Shown here one piece after another: positions 52,276 to 61,014 of a stretch of 64,000 nucleotides of DNA. Below the pieces are notes generated by a model. It saw nothing but the letters and a program-made list of their open reading frames with translations. It had not been told where the DNA came from and did no database searches. How positions within the stretch are numbered: position 1 is the stretch's first letter; each line of letters begins with the position of its first letter. The DNA comes from Cellulosimicrobium sp. Marseille-Q4280 (GTDB taxonomy: Bacteria > Actinomycetota > Actinomycetes > Actinomycetales > Cellulomonadaceae), in NCBI RefSeq assembly GCF_943181405.1, contig NZ_CALPBY010000002.1, forward strand, positions 670,920-734,919, given 5' to 3'. The position numbers and the translations under genes are program-made.

Positions 52276-53994
52276 GTGGACCAACTGCTGGGCATCGGCG
52301 TCGAAGGCTATCGATCGTTCAACCACGGAGCGGCACAGTATCTCGCGCCCATGGCGAAGGTTAATCTCGTCGCGGGCCAGAACAACGCCGGGAAGTCGAA
52401 CCTGCTGCGAGTCATCGCCGGTTCACTGCCCGGAGCGCCGCGTGAGTCGCAGTCGCACCCCCTCGACGTGCCGGTGGGCACAGGGGCCGATGGCGGCCCT
52501 ACCTGCGTGTCGATTGCGGTGCCGACAGCTGCGTTCGCTGAGGCTCTCCGAGCCCGCGTCGGGTCCGGGTTCGATACGAGTTATGTCGCTGCGATGGCTG
52601 TTCGGCTTCAAGAACTGCTGGGGCTGCCGGGACTCGAGGAGTTCCTCTGGTACCGGTACGTCTTCAAGAATCCGGGGCTCGAGCTCGACACCGAGTGGAT
52701 CCTCGAGCTTGATCGGGCTCAGACGAGCAGCCATCGGGACGACTTTCGCAACCTGTCGTCCGCAATTCTCAACAGCTCTGGCGGCCCCTCGCACGCAGAC
52801 CTCGAACGAGTCCTCAAGACCATGGACCCCGTCGGCGCCCTCCCCCGCGCCGCCACAATTTCTGCGTATCGTCGAATCGAGGCCGGCGACCAAGAGGCGT
52901 CCCTCGACGGTTCCGGTCTCATCCATCGCCTCGCTGACCTCGAACGGCCAGAGGCAGTCGGCCACGACGAAGAGCGCGCGAAGTTCGATGCGATCCAAGA
53001 GTTCACACGAAGCGTCCTCGACGATCCCGGACTCACGCTGACAGTGCCCACGACCCGAACCACTATCAACGTCCGCCTTTCGGAGGGCGGAGTACTCCCC
53101 CTCGAGCACATGGGCACGGGCATCCACCAGGTCGTGATCCTTGCCGCGGCCGCGACCCTACTAACGGACACCGTCGTGTGCATGGAGGAGCCCGAGATCC
53201 ATCTCCATCCGTTGCTGCAGCGCAAGCTGCTGAACTACTTGGCCCACGAGACGACGAACCAGTACGTCATCGCGACTCACTCGGCGCACATGCTCGATGC
53301 CGATGTCGCGTCGATCTTCCATCTCACCCACGAATCGCGTTCCGGTACGAGGCTCACCCGGGCAGCTACACCCGCCCAGAGGGCAGGGATCTGCGCCGAT
53401 CTCGGTTACCGCGCCTCGGATCTTGTGCAGGCGAACGCGGTCGTCTGGGTCGAGGGCCCCTCTGACCGGATCTACATCCGCAGGTGGATCGAACTCCTCG
53501 ACCCGAGCCTGATCGAGGGGATCCACTACTCGATCATGTTCTACGGTGGCAGGCTCCTCAATCACCTCACGGCCGACGACCCCGATGTCGATGAGTTCAT
53601 CTCCCTGCGCAGACTTAACCGCCAGGTTGCGATCCTGATCGACTCGGACCGGAGCAGGCGTGGAGCGCGGCTCAACGCGACGAAGAAGCGTGTCGTCGAC
53701 GAACTCTCGACCGAAGGGTTCGCCTGGGTGACGCACGGCTACACGATCGAGAACTACGTGCCCTTCCAGGACTTCCAAGCGGCGGTCACGGCACGGCACG
53801 GTGGCGCGCACCTCGAAACGGTAGATCGGTGGGGCAACCCTCTAGCTGCGCCGGCCCTCACGGGTGTCAAGCAGCCCGACAAGCTTGGAATCGCCCGCGG
53901 CGTTGCCGAGCGCTGGAAGCCGGACACCACGTGGCCGTATGACCTGCGAGACAAGGTCCGCGGTCTGGTCGACTTCATCCGCGCCGCGAACTGA
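52276..53994 (+). CDS. OLD-like ATP-dependent nuclease (AAA ATPase plus TOPRIM)
   Basis: The 572-residue protein starts at GTG (DQLLGIGVEGYRSF). Walker A is AGQNNAGKSN near residues 34-43, Walker B VVCMEEPEIHLHP near 295-308 and the switch is ATHSAHML. A C-terminal TOPRIM domain follows with the acidic motif VWVEGPSDRIYI and ILIDSDRS. The domain order matches OLD-family class 1 nucleases, which cut DNA and often act against phages. No UvrD-like GajB helicase is next to it, so it is not Gabija. It follows the IS701 element directly. The longer frame to 52216 lacks support. Confidence 0.82.
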   Translation: MDQLLGIGVEGYRSFNHGAAQYLAPMAKVNLVAGQNNAGKSNLLRVIAGSLPGAPRESQSHPLDVPVGTGADGGPTCVSIAVPTAAFAEALRARVGSGFDTSYVAAMAVRLQELLGLPGLEEFLWYRYVFKNPGLELDTEWILELDRAQTSSHRDDFRNLSSAILNSSGGPSHADLERVLKTMDPVGALPRAATISAYRRIEAGDQEASLDGSGLIHRLADLERPEAVGHDEERAKFDAIQEFTRSVLDDPGLTLTVPTTRTTINVRLSEGGVLPLEHMGTGIHQVVILAAAATLLTDTVVCMEEPEIHLHPLLQRKLLNYLAHETTNQYVIATHSAHMLDADVASIFHLTHESRSGTRLTRAATPAQRAGICADLGYRASDLVQANAVVWVEGPSDRIYIRRWIELLDPSLIEGIHYSIMFYGGRLLNHLTADDPDVDEFISLRRLNRQVAILIDSDRSRRGARLNATKKRVVDELSTEGFAWVTHGYTIENYVPFQDFQAAVTARHGGAHLETVDRWGNPLAAPALTGVKQPDKLGIARGVAERWKPDTTWPYDLRDKVRGLVDFIRAAN

Positions 53995-54039
53995 CCAACA
54001 CCTGGTGCTGGTGGTACTGGCCATACCCTCACCCGCCCA

Positions 54040-54400
54040 AGCGCAGCGACGCTCGCCGGCGACTGCCCCGCTCCCGGAGCCGGTTCAGGCGGACGTCGCG
54101 GCCCTGCCCGTCGAGCCGTCCACGATGGAGGAGTTCTCCGGCATTGCCGGCGCTTCAACACGGAGATCGCTGCGATGGAGAATGCGAGCCGCCGGGCGTT
54201 CCTCGTCGCCCGTGCGCATTCTTTTTTCAACGGCACGCTGGAGCAGATGAAGTGGTCGGTGCTGCCGCTCGCGATCCCGGATGGCGGGGCGTTCGACTCG
54301 ACCATCGCTCCGTCGCGTGAGGGCGCGCTGGCGCTGGCTGCTCCGATGTTCGCGGCATACCCGGACGTGCCTGTGATCGGCCGATCACCCGCTCTTGGGC
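54040..54400 (+). pseudogene. Decayed hypothetical gene in the OLD-DUF5677 gap
   Basis: Two protein-like pieces lie in different frames: PVQADVAALPVEPSTMEEFSG up to 54148, then RFNTEIAAMENASRRAF with FFNGTLEQMKWSVLPLAIPDG and LAAPMFAAYPDVPVIG. Inserting one base near 54150 joins them. No start codon is convincing, and the family is not recognised. The piece could be a remnant of a gene that once lay between its neighbours. Confidence 0.35.
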
Positions 54401-54517
54401 GGCCGGTAGGTTGCCGCGCGATCAGGAGCGGAGTGGGTGCTTTTTGGGATTGACCAGCCTCGCACTTGCCACTTGCTCCCCCCGCATCGCAAGCGCGGTG
54501 GCCGGTAGGTTCTCCCC

Positions 54518-55318
54518 ATGTCGATGAAGCTCGAGGGCCTGCGGTCGCGAATGGACGAAGTCGTCGCCACGTGGGACACAGACGCCGGTACGATCGCTCT
54601 GCGCACGCGCGAGCACCACATGCTCGGCATCATCGTCTTCGGACTCACCAGCCACTGCCACCACCTCGCGCGCGGGATCCGCGCACTGGACGATGCGGGA
54701 CAACACCAGGCGACAATCCCACTCGTGCGACAGCTGATCGAGTGCGCTATCACCGTGCTGTGGATCGAGTCCTACGGAGTGCGCGCCGCCCGGGCGATGC
54801 TTGGCGAGTACGCCCAGAACCGGCAGCAGACCTTCACCGAGTACGTCAAGAGCGGCGGCGACCTTGACGAAGACACCCTCGCCACCACGCAGCAGTACCT
54901 GACCCAACTCGAGGACGAGTTGAAGTCCTCCGGGCGCAAGTTCCGCGAACGCTGCGAGGACCTCGAGGGCGGGATGCGCATCTACGCGTTCTGGCGGATC
55001 GCCTCGAGCCAGTGCCACGCGTCGACGGCGATCGCCGACCTCTACGTCTACGAGCAGCCCGGCACCGAGGCCGGTGTAGTCCTTTCGCCGAACCCACGTC
55101 CCGGCGCACACGAGGCGTGGATTGGCACCAGTCTGACGATGCTGGTACTTGCCTCCCTGGCTGCCGACCGGTACGACCCAGGGCGTCGGAGGCGGTCCCG
55201 GCTCAAGGCGATCGCACGCGAGCTCGGCACCCTCACGCGGTGGGGCAAAACGGCGACGGGACTCGCTCGCGAGGCCGCGTATGATCGCGCGCAGCGGCAG
55301 CGATCTCGGTCCGAGTAG
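54518..55318 (+). CDS. DUF5677-like helical protein
   Basis: The 266-residue protein is mostly helical. HHMLGIIVFGLTSHCHHLA and LVRQLIECAITVLWIESYG resemble the DUF5677 pattern (a histidine-bearing helix and an R-x-L-x-E-x-x helix near residues 75-95). CHASTAIADLYVY carries another conserved-looking histidine. No catalytic function is known. Proteins of this type occur near defence and mobile genes. It follows the OLD-like gene on the same strand, with a decayed gene between. Confidence 0.6.
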   Translation: MSMKLEGLRSRMDEVVATWDTDAGTIALRTREHHMLGIIVFGLTSHCHHLARGIRALDDAGQHQATIPLVRQLIECAITVLWIESYGVRAARAMLGEYAQNRQQTFTEYVKSGGDLDEDTLATTQQYLTQLEDELKSSGRKFRERCEDLEGGMRIYAFWRIASSQCHASTAIADLYVYEQPGTEAGVVLSPNPRPGAHEAWIGTSLTMLVLASLAADRYDPGRRRRSRLKAIARELGTLTRWGKTATGLAREAAYDRAQRQRSRSE

Positions 55319-55375
55319 GTCAGCGCCGACCCTAGGGGCGGGCGGCCCTCCCGGCGCTGTCCCTACACGCACGAC

Positions 55376-55636
55376 TCAGTGGCCAACTCGCGCCGTACAG
55401 CTGCCAGCGGCGCTTCGCGCAACGCACGTCGACAGCGGCACTGTGGCCGCCCTCGTCGTGGCGGTCAGCATCCCCGGGTAGTCCTTCGCGATACATCCGG
55501 GGAGCCCGAGGCCGACGTCTGCGGCGACCTCGAACTCGATCGTGGCAGCGTCGCCGCCTTCGGCCTGGATCTCGTCGTGGTGAGCCTCGATGTACGCGGC
55601 CGCCTCGGCGTCGCTCATGGCGTCGGTGTTGCCCAT
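55376..55636 (-). CDS. Small protein, possible degenerate RHH antitoxin
   Basis: An excellent ribosome-binding site (GGAGGGCTGGCG) precedes the ATG of this 86-residue protein. The N-terminus SDAEAAAYIEAHHDEIQAEG and the C-terminal RAATVPLSTCVARSAAG recall actinobacterial ribbon-helix-helix antitoxins, which have an acidic YxxHHDE-type start and a VPLSxYVRxAA helix. The expected central SLRLP strand is replaced by LGLPGCIAKDYPG, so the copy may be altered. No toxin gene is recognisable beside it. Confidence 0.45.
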   Translation of the reverse strand: MGNTDAMSDAEAAAYIEAHHDEIQAEGGDAATIEFEVAADVGLGLPGCIAKDYPGMLTATTRAATVPLSTCVARSAAGSCTARVGH

Positions 55637-55756
55637 CGCCAGCCCTCCCCCTCCTCGGCCGCCGGGATGGAGCCGGCCCTCCGCGCGCATCGATGGCTCG
55701 GTCTGGCAGCGTACGCCGCGCCGAGTCGGTCGCACGGGCCGCAGTGTGCGTCGCTG

Positions 55757-57151
55757 TCAACTGGCGGCCGGCCGGTCTCCCTTGGCAAGGTTGCATCTCC
55801 AGTGCGCGAGCTGGGTGTTCTCGGGCGTGTGCTGACCGCCTCGGGCGATCGGTACGCGGTGGTCAAGGGTCGCGCACCCCTCGGACGGCCATTCGAGCTC
55901 GCGGTCGACCTCCCCGCCGCAGATCCCGCAGACCCAGTCGTCACGCTCGAAGACTGACCAGGGGTCGAACAGTACGACGTCGCGGGGCTCGATGCCGAAG
56001 GCGATCGCGCGGCGACGGAAGCTCGCTGAGGCGCGCACGGCCCGCGCACGAGCGCGCTCGAGCTCGGCGTACCTCGCACCCTTGCGGTGGCCTCCCCAGG
56101 TGCTGCCGAACGAGTGCGCACTCCACGTCCAGCTGGCGCCCTCCTCGTCGACGTCGCGCACGTGCTCGACGCCGAAGTACCAGGTGGTCCCGTCCACCTC
56201 GAACTCGACCTGCACGTTCCTGCCGTTCCCCCACCCGCGGCGCATCCAGCGCACGTCGTCGGCCTCGTGCACATGACCGTCGACCGCGCCGCTCGCGCCC
56301 GTAGAGTCGAGGGCGATCGCGGCCCACACGCCCGTGCGGCGGTGGCGCGCGACGTGCACGTCCCACCCGGTCGCCAGGGCCGAGGCGATGCCGTCGCGGC
56401 TGGACGTCTCCTGCCAGGCGAACTCAGTCAGCGGGACGTACTCGGTGAGCTCGCCGTCGCGCTCGAGCACCTCACCGACCACCGGGTGCGCGAGCTCCGC
56501 CCGCGGCAGCACGTCGGGCCCGCCGGGCGCCGTCATCGCCACCAGGTCACTCACGTCTAACCGCTCGAAGCGGCGCACATCGGTGAACACGGGCGCCGGC
56601 GTCTGCTTCGAGGCGGTGAAGGGAGGACGCAGCGGACCCGAGAGCCGAGACGCGCGCGGGGGCGCGAGCAGGCGCATCCCGCGCTCGGCTGCGAAGGTCG
56701 CGACGGCAGCATGCACCGTCTCCGGCTCGGCCAGGGAGACCATGATGTCGTCGAACCAACCGCCAGGGCTGCGCACCCATGCCCGGACCCCGAGCTGCCC
56801 GACGTCGAACTCCGCGAAGGCTTGGACGAGGTGAAGGTGGTGCCACCAGATCGTCCCGAGTCGTCGACCGTCGAGCGCAGTCCCGATCAGGCGGTCCTCG
56901 TCGTCCTCGGCGCCGACAGCCAGGACGACGGCGTCGAGCTCGTCCGGGGCGAAGTCGTCTGCGTCGTAGACGTCGGCCATCGAGGTGTAGCGGAACAGGC
57001 CAACCTTGCGTCGGCAGCCGACGACCAGAGCGTCGTAGGTCGTCTGGTCCATCTGGCCGTCCAGGGTCAGCGCCCGCGGCACGCGCGGGTTCGCCGGCAG
57101 CAGCCACAGCCCGGTGCGCTCATCCCGCACCAGCTCGCGCGTCGTCGTCAC
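55757..57151 (-). CDS. HNH endonuclease with large N-terminal region
   Basis: The 464-residue protein ends in a zinc-bound HNH nuclease: CGICGG, then ATLDHRVPIARGGQHTPENT and CNLAKGDRP. The first ~400 residues are not recognised but are protein-like, with several Trp/His-rich stretches (GTIWWHHLHLVQAF, GTTWYFGVEHV). The GTG start is seven bases after CATACT on its strand, which would suit a leaderless message. The long N-terminal part may recognise a target. Restriction-type cargo is likely. Confidence 0.75.
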   Translation of the reverse strand: MTTTRELVRDERTGLWLLPANPRVPRALTLDGQMDQTTYDALVVGCRRKVGLFRYTSMADVYDADDFAPDELDAVVLAVGAEDDEDRLIGTALDGRRLGTIWWHHLHLVQAFAEFDVGQLGVRAWVRSPGGWFDDIMVSLAEPETVHAAVATFAAERGMRLLAPPRASRLSGPLRPPFTASKQTPAPVFTDVRRFERLDVSDLVAMTAPGGPDVLPRAELAHPVVGEVLERDGELTEYVPLTEFAWQETSSRDGIASALATGWDVHVARHRRTGVWAAIALDSTGASGAVDGHVHEADDVRWMRRGWGNGRNVQVEFEVDGTTWYFGVEHVRDVDEEGASWTWSAHSFGSTWGGHRKGARYAELERARARAVRASASFRRRAIAFGIEPRDVVLFDPWSVFERDDWVCGICGGEVDRELEWPSEGCATLDHRVPIARGGQHTPENTQLAHWRCNLAKGDRPAAS

Positions 57152-57369
57152 GAGCGTCAGTATGGCCGCACGGCAGACCCAGCGCCGACCCGCACCTCGC
57201 GAGACCCGCCGCTACCCCGGGGGAGGCGTCCGGTTCCAAGGTAGTGGGACGCCGTCGGGCCGGCGCCGGCCCGAAGGCGACACGCCGCGCGGACCGTGTC
57301 CTAGAAGTCATCCCACAAGTCGCTGTCCCGGAACTCGCGCTGTCCCCCACTTCCGGTACGGTCCACCGC

Positions 57370-57962
57370 ATGCTCCTGGGGTACGGACGGATCTCGACCG
57401 AGAAGCAGGACCTCGCGCGCCAGCTGGACGCGCTCGCCGGCGCCGGGGTCTCTCCCGAGCACACCTACGTCGACCGCAAGTCCGGGGCGACCACCGACCG
57501 CGAGGGCCTGCAGCAGATGCTCGCCTACGCCCGCTCCGGCGACGTCATCGTCGTGCACACCCTCGACCGGCTCGGGCGCAGCGTGCGCGACACGCTCAAC
57601 ATGCTCCACGACCTCGGCGAGCGGGGCATCGGCCTGCGCAACCTCGCCGACCCGATCCGGTCGACACGAGCGACCCCGACGACCCGATGGCCCAGCTCTC
57701 GGTCGTGATGCTCGCGCTGTTCGCCCAGATGGAGCGCACCTACATGCTCGAGCGCCTCTCCCACGCCCGCGAGGTCGCCGCGGCTGCCGGCAAGCAGGTC
57801 GGGCGTCCGCGCACCGTCACCGACGAGCAGATCCGCTACGCCACCCACCTGCGCGACGACGAGGGCATGACCCTCGCGGAGATCGCCGCGGAGACCGGCA
57901 TCCCGCGCACGACGCTGAACCGCCACCTGCCCGCCCGTCCTGAGGGCGCCGCCTCTGCCTGA
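57370..57962 (+). pseudogene. Serine recombinase (resolvase) with frameshift
   Basis: MLLGYGRISTEKQDLARQLD has the catalytic serine at residue 9; TLDRLGRSVRDTLNML carries the active-site arginines. One G is missing at 57660. Restoring it joins ...LADPIR to VDTSDPDDPMAQLSVVM, MERTYMLERL and the C-terminal helix-turn-helix MTLAEIAAETGIPRTTLNRH. Total length (~197 residues) equals small resolvases. Two copies of CGCTGTCCC at 57322 and 57341 lie just upstream and could be part of a res site. Confidence 0.82.
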
Positions 57963-57990
57963 GGCGCGCTCGCCCTGGGGCGCCGGTGGC

Positions 57991-58119
57991 TCAGGGGAAC
58001 AGCGTCGAGAGGAACGGCAGCGCGATGCTGACCGCTGCCGCCGCGGCGAGGATCACGACGACCGTGCCGAGGATCCACCGCAGCTCACGCCGTCGTGCTT
58101 GCCTCGACCGCTTCGCCAT
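57991..58119 (-). CDS. Short single-span membrane protein
   Basis: The 42-residue protein begins AKRSRQARRREL and continues with one hydrophobic helix (WILGTVVVILAAAAAVSIAL). GGGAGGG lies 8 bases before the ATG. Basic start plus single helix is plausible for a real small protein. Function unknown. Confidence 0.55.
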   Translation of the reverse strand: MAKRSRQARRRELRWILGTVVVILAAAAAVSIALPFLSTLFP

Positions 58120-58243
58120 GCCGCCACCCTCCCACGCGCGACGCACGTCGTTGCGGTCACCGATCAGCACGGGCTCGCTGTCGCCTCCTGCTCCACCCAC
58201 CATCTGCCCCCGCAGGTCAGTCCCCGACGCCAGGATGGGCACC

Positions 58244-58969
58244 ATGTCCTCCACGCACCCCTTGCCGCCCGCCCTTGCCGACCTGGTCTCCGCTCGCGCT
58301 GGCGACGAGCCGGCCGCAGTCCGCTTCCGCCCCCGCACCTGGGACGCCGCACTGGCCGACGTGGAGCCGGCCATCCGCGCCGTGCTCCGCGACGACGCGA
58401 TCACCGGCGAGAGCGTCCGCGTGAGCGGCGACCGCGTCGTCGACCGCGACGCCGTGCTCAAGGTCGCCACGAGCACCGATCTCGACGACGACAGCGGCTT
58501 GCTCCGAGCGTTCCTGCTGGCCCAGGTGTGGGGCTCCGGCACGTCCGGCGGCCGCACGCTCCGGCACACCGCCACCGCCTTCGCCCACCGCGAACAGTTG
58601 GTCGCTGCCCTGCGCACCAGCGCCGACCGCCTGCGCACCGCCGCTGAGACCAGGGCGCTGGCCGACGCCTACGCCGGCTGGTCCTGCCCGGGCGTCGGGC
58701 CATCATTCTTCACCAAGTGGTTCACCTTCGCCGGGCGGCGCGAGGGCCGCGCCTGGCAGCCGCTCATCCTGGACCAGCGGGTGTACCGGTCGCTCAACGG
58801 CCCGCTCGACGTCCGGCTGGTCGACCTCGCCGGACACCCAGCACGATCCGCTCGCTACCGGGCGTACGTCGACGCCATGCACGCCTGGTCCGCCGAGCTT
58901 GCCGTCGCCGCCGATCGGCTGGAGTGGATCCTGTTCGTCGACAACGGAAGAGGCGTCACGAGGTCGTAG
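58244..58969 (+). CDS. OGG-fold (8-oxoguanine glycosylase-like) protein
   Basis: The 241-residue protein contains CPGVGPSFFTKWFTFAGR and PLILDQRVYRSLN, like the helix-hairpin-helix plus LDxxV region of the OGG-fold protein family. The preceding part (LLRAFLLAQVWGSG, ALADAYAGW) is helical. A classical OGG1 Lys-Asp pair is not evident; the lysine in FTKWF and aspartate in LILDQ are candidates. The role is unknown, but members occur in defence-type gene groups. AGGA upstream favours the ATG at 58244 over 58235. Confidence 0.55.
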   Translation: MSSTHPLPPALADLVSARAGDEPAAVRFRPRTWDAALADVEPAIRAVLRDDAITGESVRVSGDRVVDRDAVLKVATSTDLDDDSGLLRAFLLAQVWGSGTSGGRTLRHTATAFAHREQLVAALRTSADRLRTAAETRALADAYAGWSCPGVGPSFFTKWFTFAGRREGRAWQPLILDQRVYRSLNGPLDVRLVDLAGHPARSARYRAYVDAMHAWSAELAVAADRLEWILFVDNGRGVTRS

Positions 58970-59021
58970 GAACTGATCACGGACCTCCTCTGCCTCGATC
59001 GGGCGCTTAGACGTCTCGCCG

Positions 59022-59239
59022 CGTTCGTCCAACGGCCCGTTGGACGAACGGCCCCGGGCTCCGACGCCGAGCGGCACGGCTTCGCGGGAATCGTCCAGCG
59101 GCCTGCTGGACGAACACCCGGCCACGATGCGGGGCCGTCGGAGCGCCTCACGGCAATCGGCCAACAGCCTGTTGGCCGAGCACCTGGCCGCGGCGTCGAC
59201 GAGCTCGCGCCGTTCGTCCACCAGGCCGGTGGACGAACG
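59022..59239. repeat. Array of four hairpins with covarying stems
   Basis: Inverted repeats at 59022-59050 (13-base arms), 59091-59113 (9), 59157-59179 (10) and 59211-59239 (12) each enclose a GCC-containing loop of 3-5 bases. Arms are related (CGTTCGTCCAACG, TCGTCCAGC, TCGGCCAACA, CGTTCGTCCACC) but differ at several positions, and each change is matched on the opposite arm. Spacing is 54-69 bases. Open frames crossing the array are only weakly protein-like. It lies in a 376-base gap after the OGG-fold gene. Confidence 0.75.
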
Positions 59240-59283
59240 CCGCGGCGCACAGGCACAGGCGCTGCGCTGCGACGCCCCCACGG

Positions 59284-59315
59284 GCTCATGGCTTCATGCG
59301 TTCATGCATTCATGA
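59284..59315. repeat. Four tandem 8-base repeats (TTCATG type)
   Basis: GCTCATGG, CTTCATGC, GTTCATGC and ATTCATGA follow one another without spacing, 31 bases before a small membrane-protein gene and 45 bases after the hairpin array. The regular 8-base period suggests a DNA-binding site for a multimeric protein. Confidence 0.6.
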
Positions 59316-59345
59316 AAACCTGATCCGTCCGCACATCCGTGGTGC

Positions 59346-59567
59346 ATGGACATCGACACCACGGCGGTCGCGCGCCGCCCTCTTCGCTTCAAGCCCCTCG
59401 CCGCGCTCGCGTGGGTCGGGCTGCTCGCCTCGCTGATGTGGTGGGTGCACGACACCGTCGACAGCGGCTGGCCGATCGTGGCCACCGCGGTGTGCACGCT
59501 CGCTGTGCTCAAGGTCGTCGACGACGCCTGGGTCGTGCGCGAGCAGCGTCGCCTCGCGCGCCGCTGA
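59346..59567 (+). CDS. Small two-helix membrane protein
   Basis: The 73-residue protein has a basic start, two hydrophobic segments (PLAALAWVGLLASLMWWV and WPIVATAVCTLAVLKVV) and a charged tail (REQRRLARR). The composition is that of a real membrane protein. Nothing identifies its function. It lies just after the 8-base repeats, which may control it. Confidence 0.6.
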   Translation: MDIDTTAVARRPLRFKPLAALAWVGLLASLMWWVHDTVDSGWPIVATAVCTLAVLKVVDDAWVVREQRRLARR

Positions 59568-59570
59568 GCC

Positions 59571-60139
59571 TCAGTCGGCCGCCAGCGCCATCGCGACGAA
59601 CGGCGCCGGGTCCACCTCGGCCCCGCGCCGGGCCAGCACCGTGTCCGTGCTGATCCGCAGCCGGCGCCCGTCCTCGAGCACGAGCAGCGCCGGCCACGCC
59701 ACCGCCCGGCGCGCCTCACCATCCCCGACAAACCGGGTCGGGCGGTCGCGCGCGACCAGCAGCTTCTCCACCACGCCCCAGCGCGCGTTGCCGTACCGCT
59801 CGTACAGCGGCGAGACGACATCGCCCCGCTTCACCTGCCACGCCTTCGGCCGGGCCGCGGCGGTGCGCTCCATGTAGAACTCCGCGACCGCGTCGGCGAC
59901 CGGCCCGCGCGGGTACCGGCGCCCGACGCCGTTGCACGCGAAGCAGCGTGAGTGCCCGGCGCCGCGGTTGTACGCCTACCTGCCCGACCCTCGCAGCGTC
60001 CGCACAGCACGGTCGGGAAGCCGTACTCGTCCGGCTCGGTCTCCCCTGCCCGAGCGACGGCGAGTTCGACGTCGGTCTCACCGCGCGCTTGCTCGGCGAA
60101 CCGACTGCCGCTGCGCGCCCTCCGGCGCTCGGGCAGGGG
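59571..60139 (-). pseudogene. Zinc-finger protein gene with frameshift
   Basis: The 3' part (VKRGDVVSPLYERYGNARWG, WPALLVLEDGRRLRIST) is intact to the stop at 59571. Upstream in the same frame is CFACNGVGRRYPRG. In another frame, TVLCGRCEG follows ETEPDEYGF. Together they form a DnaJ-like pair of CxxCxG fingers, separated by a one-base loss between 59973 and 59989. No start codon is found before the TAA at 60140. A 100-residue product from the ATG at 59873 is also possible. Function unknown. Confidence 0.5.
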
Positions 60140-60315
60140 TTAGCGGGCACGTGCGCAGCGCGGTCGGTGCCCTGCAGGGCACCAACTCGGAGGGCAGTGA
60201 CGGCTTTCTTGGGCGGCGAGCGCGGATGTCATGGCTGCCAGATGTGCGCCAGCTGGTCATCGGCCGCCGGCCCGGCGCTCAGCGCGAACGTGCCGGGGCC
60301 GCACATCTACCCGCC

Positions 60316-61014
60316 ATGAGCACCACCGCCACCATCTCCTTCCGCCGCCCGGTCGCCTGGACCGACGAGCACGGCGAGCACTTCGGCATCACGATCGGCG
60401 ACGACGTCGACGGCCTGACCCGCGTGCGCGAGTACGCCTCGGGCACCGAGCGGACGGTGCCGGCCGCTTCCTTGCGCCCGGGCAAGAGCCCGCAGCGGTT
60501 CAAGGTCGACCTGTGCGCCGAGCTCGCCGACGGCTGGTGGGGCCGCGGCTCCAAGGCGGTGCGGCGTCGGCTGCTGGCCGAGGCCGAAGCGCTGCTGGGC
60601 GATCTCGAGACGTCCGCGGTCTCGATCGCCCCGACGACCGAGGGCGGGCTGGTCCTGGAGTGGACCGACGCGCACGAGTGCGGCTGCAGCGCCGACCTCG
60701 ACGTCGACGGATCGATGTACCTCGTGATCGCCGACGGCGACCTCGTGCTCGCCCAGGCACGCTCGCTCTACGACCGGGCGACCCTGGCCGCGTTCGTCCG
60801 CGGCGAGTCCATGCCCTCCGCCGCCGCCCACGCGGCCCGAGGGCCGGAGCGCCCGGCTCGGGGCTACTGCTTACCGCGCCGGATGTGGCGCAGGAGACGA
60901 ACACGCCGTACGCGCCGGATCAGCCACAGCAGGGCGAACGATCCGACGGCAAGGCCGAGCGGCAGGGTCGCGACGATGAGCTCGGCGTCCGGGTTGGTTC
61001 CTGCCACGGCCTGA
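60316..61014 (+). CDS. Hypothetical protein, converging on the Mrr-type gene
   Basis: The ATG opens a 232-residue frame. Residues 1-180 are protein-like (SFRRPVAWTDEHGEHFGITI, LCAELADGWWGRGSKAV, LEWTDAHECGCSADLDVDG). The last ~50 are Arg-rich and overlap the facing gene by 151 bases, so the natural stop may have been lost. Family not recognised. Confidence 0.55.
   Translation: MSTTATISFRRPVAWTDEHGEHFGITIGDDVDGLTRVREYASGTERTVPAASLRPGKSPQRFKVDLCAELADGWWGRGSKAVRRRLLAEAEALLGDLETSAVSIAPTTEGGLVLEWTDAHECGCSADLDVDGSMYLVIADGDLVLAQARSLYDRATLAAFVRGESMPSAAAHAARGPERPARGYCLPRRMWRRRRTRRTRRISHSRANDPTARPSGRVATMSSASGLVPATA

Noticed and set aside
53995-55318. Gabija or PARIS system
   Set aside because: No UvrD-like helicase and no DUF4435 partner. 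The ATPase and TOPRIM are in one chain, so only a solitary OLD-like protein is supported.
59022-59239. Hairpin array as a CRISPR
   Set aside because: Repeats are not identical, units are palindromic throughout, spacing is irregular and no cas gene is nearby.
58703-59281. 192-codon minus-strand ORF through the hairpin array with peptide repeats
   Set aside because: The apparent peptide repeats follow from palindromic DNA and occur on both strands. The 3' part is antisense to the OGG-fold gene.
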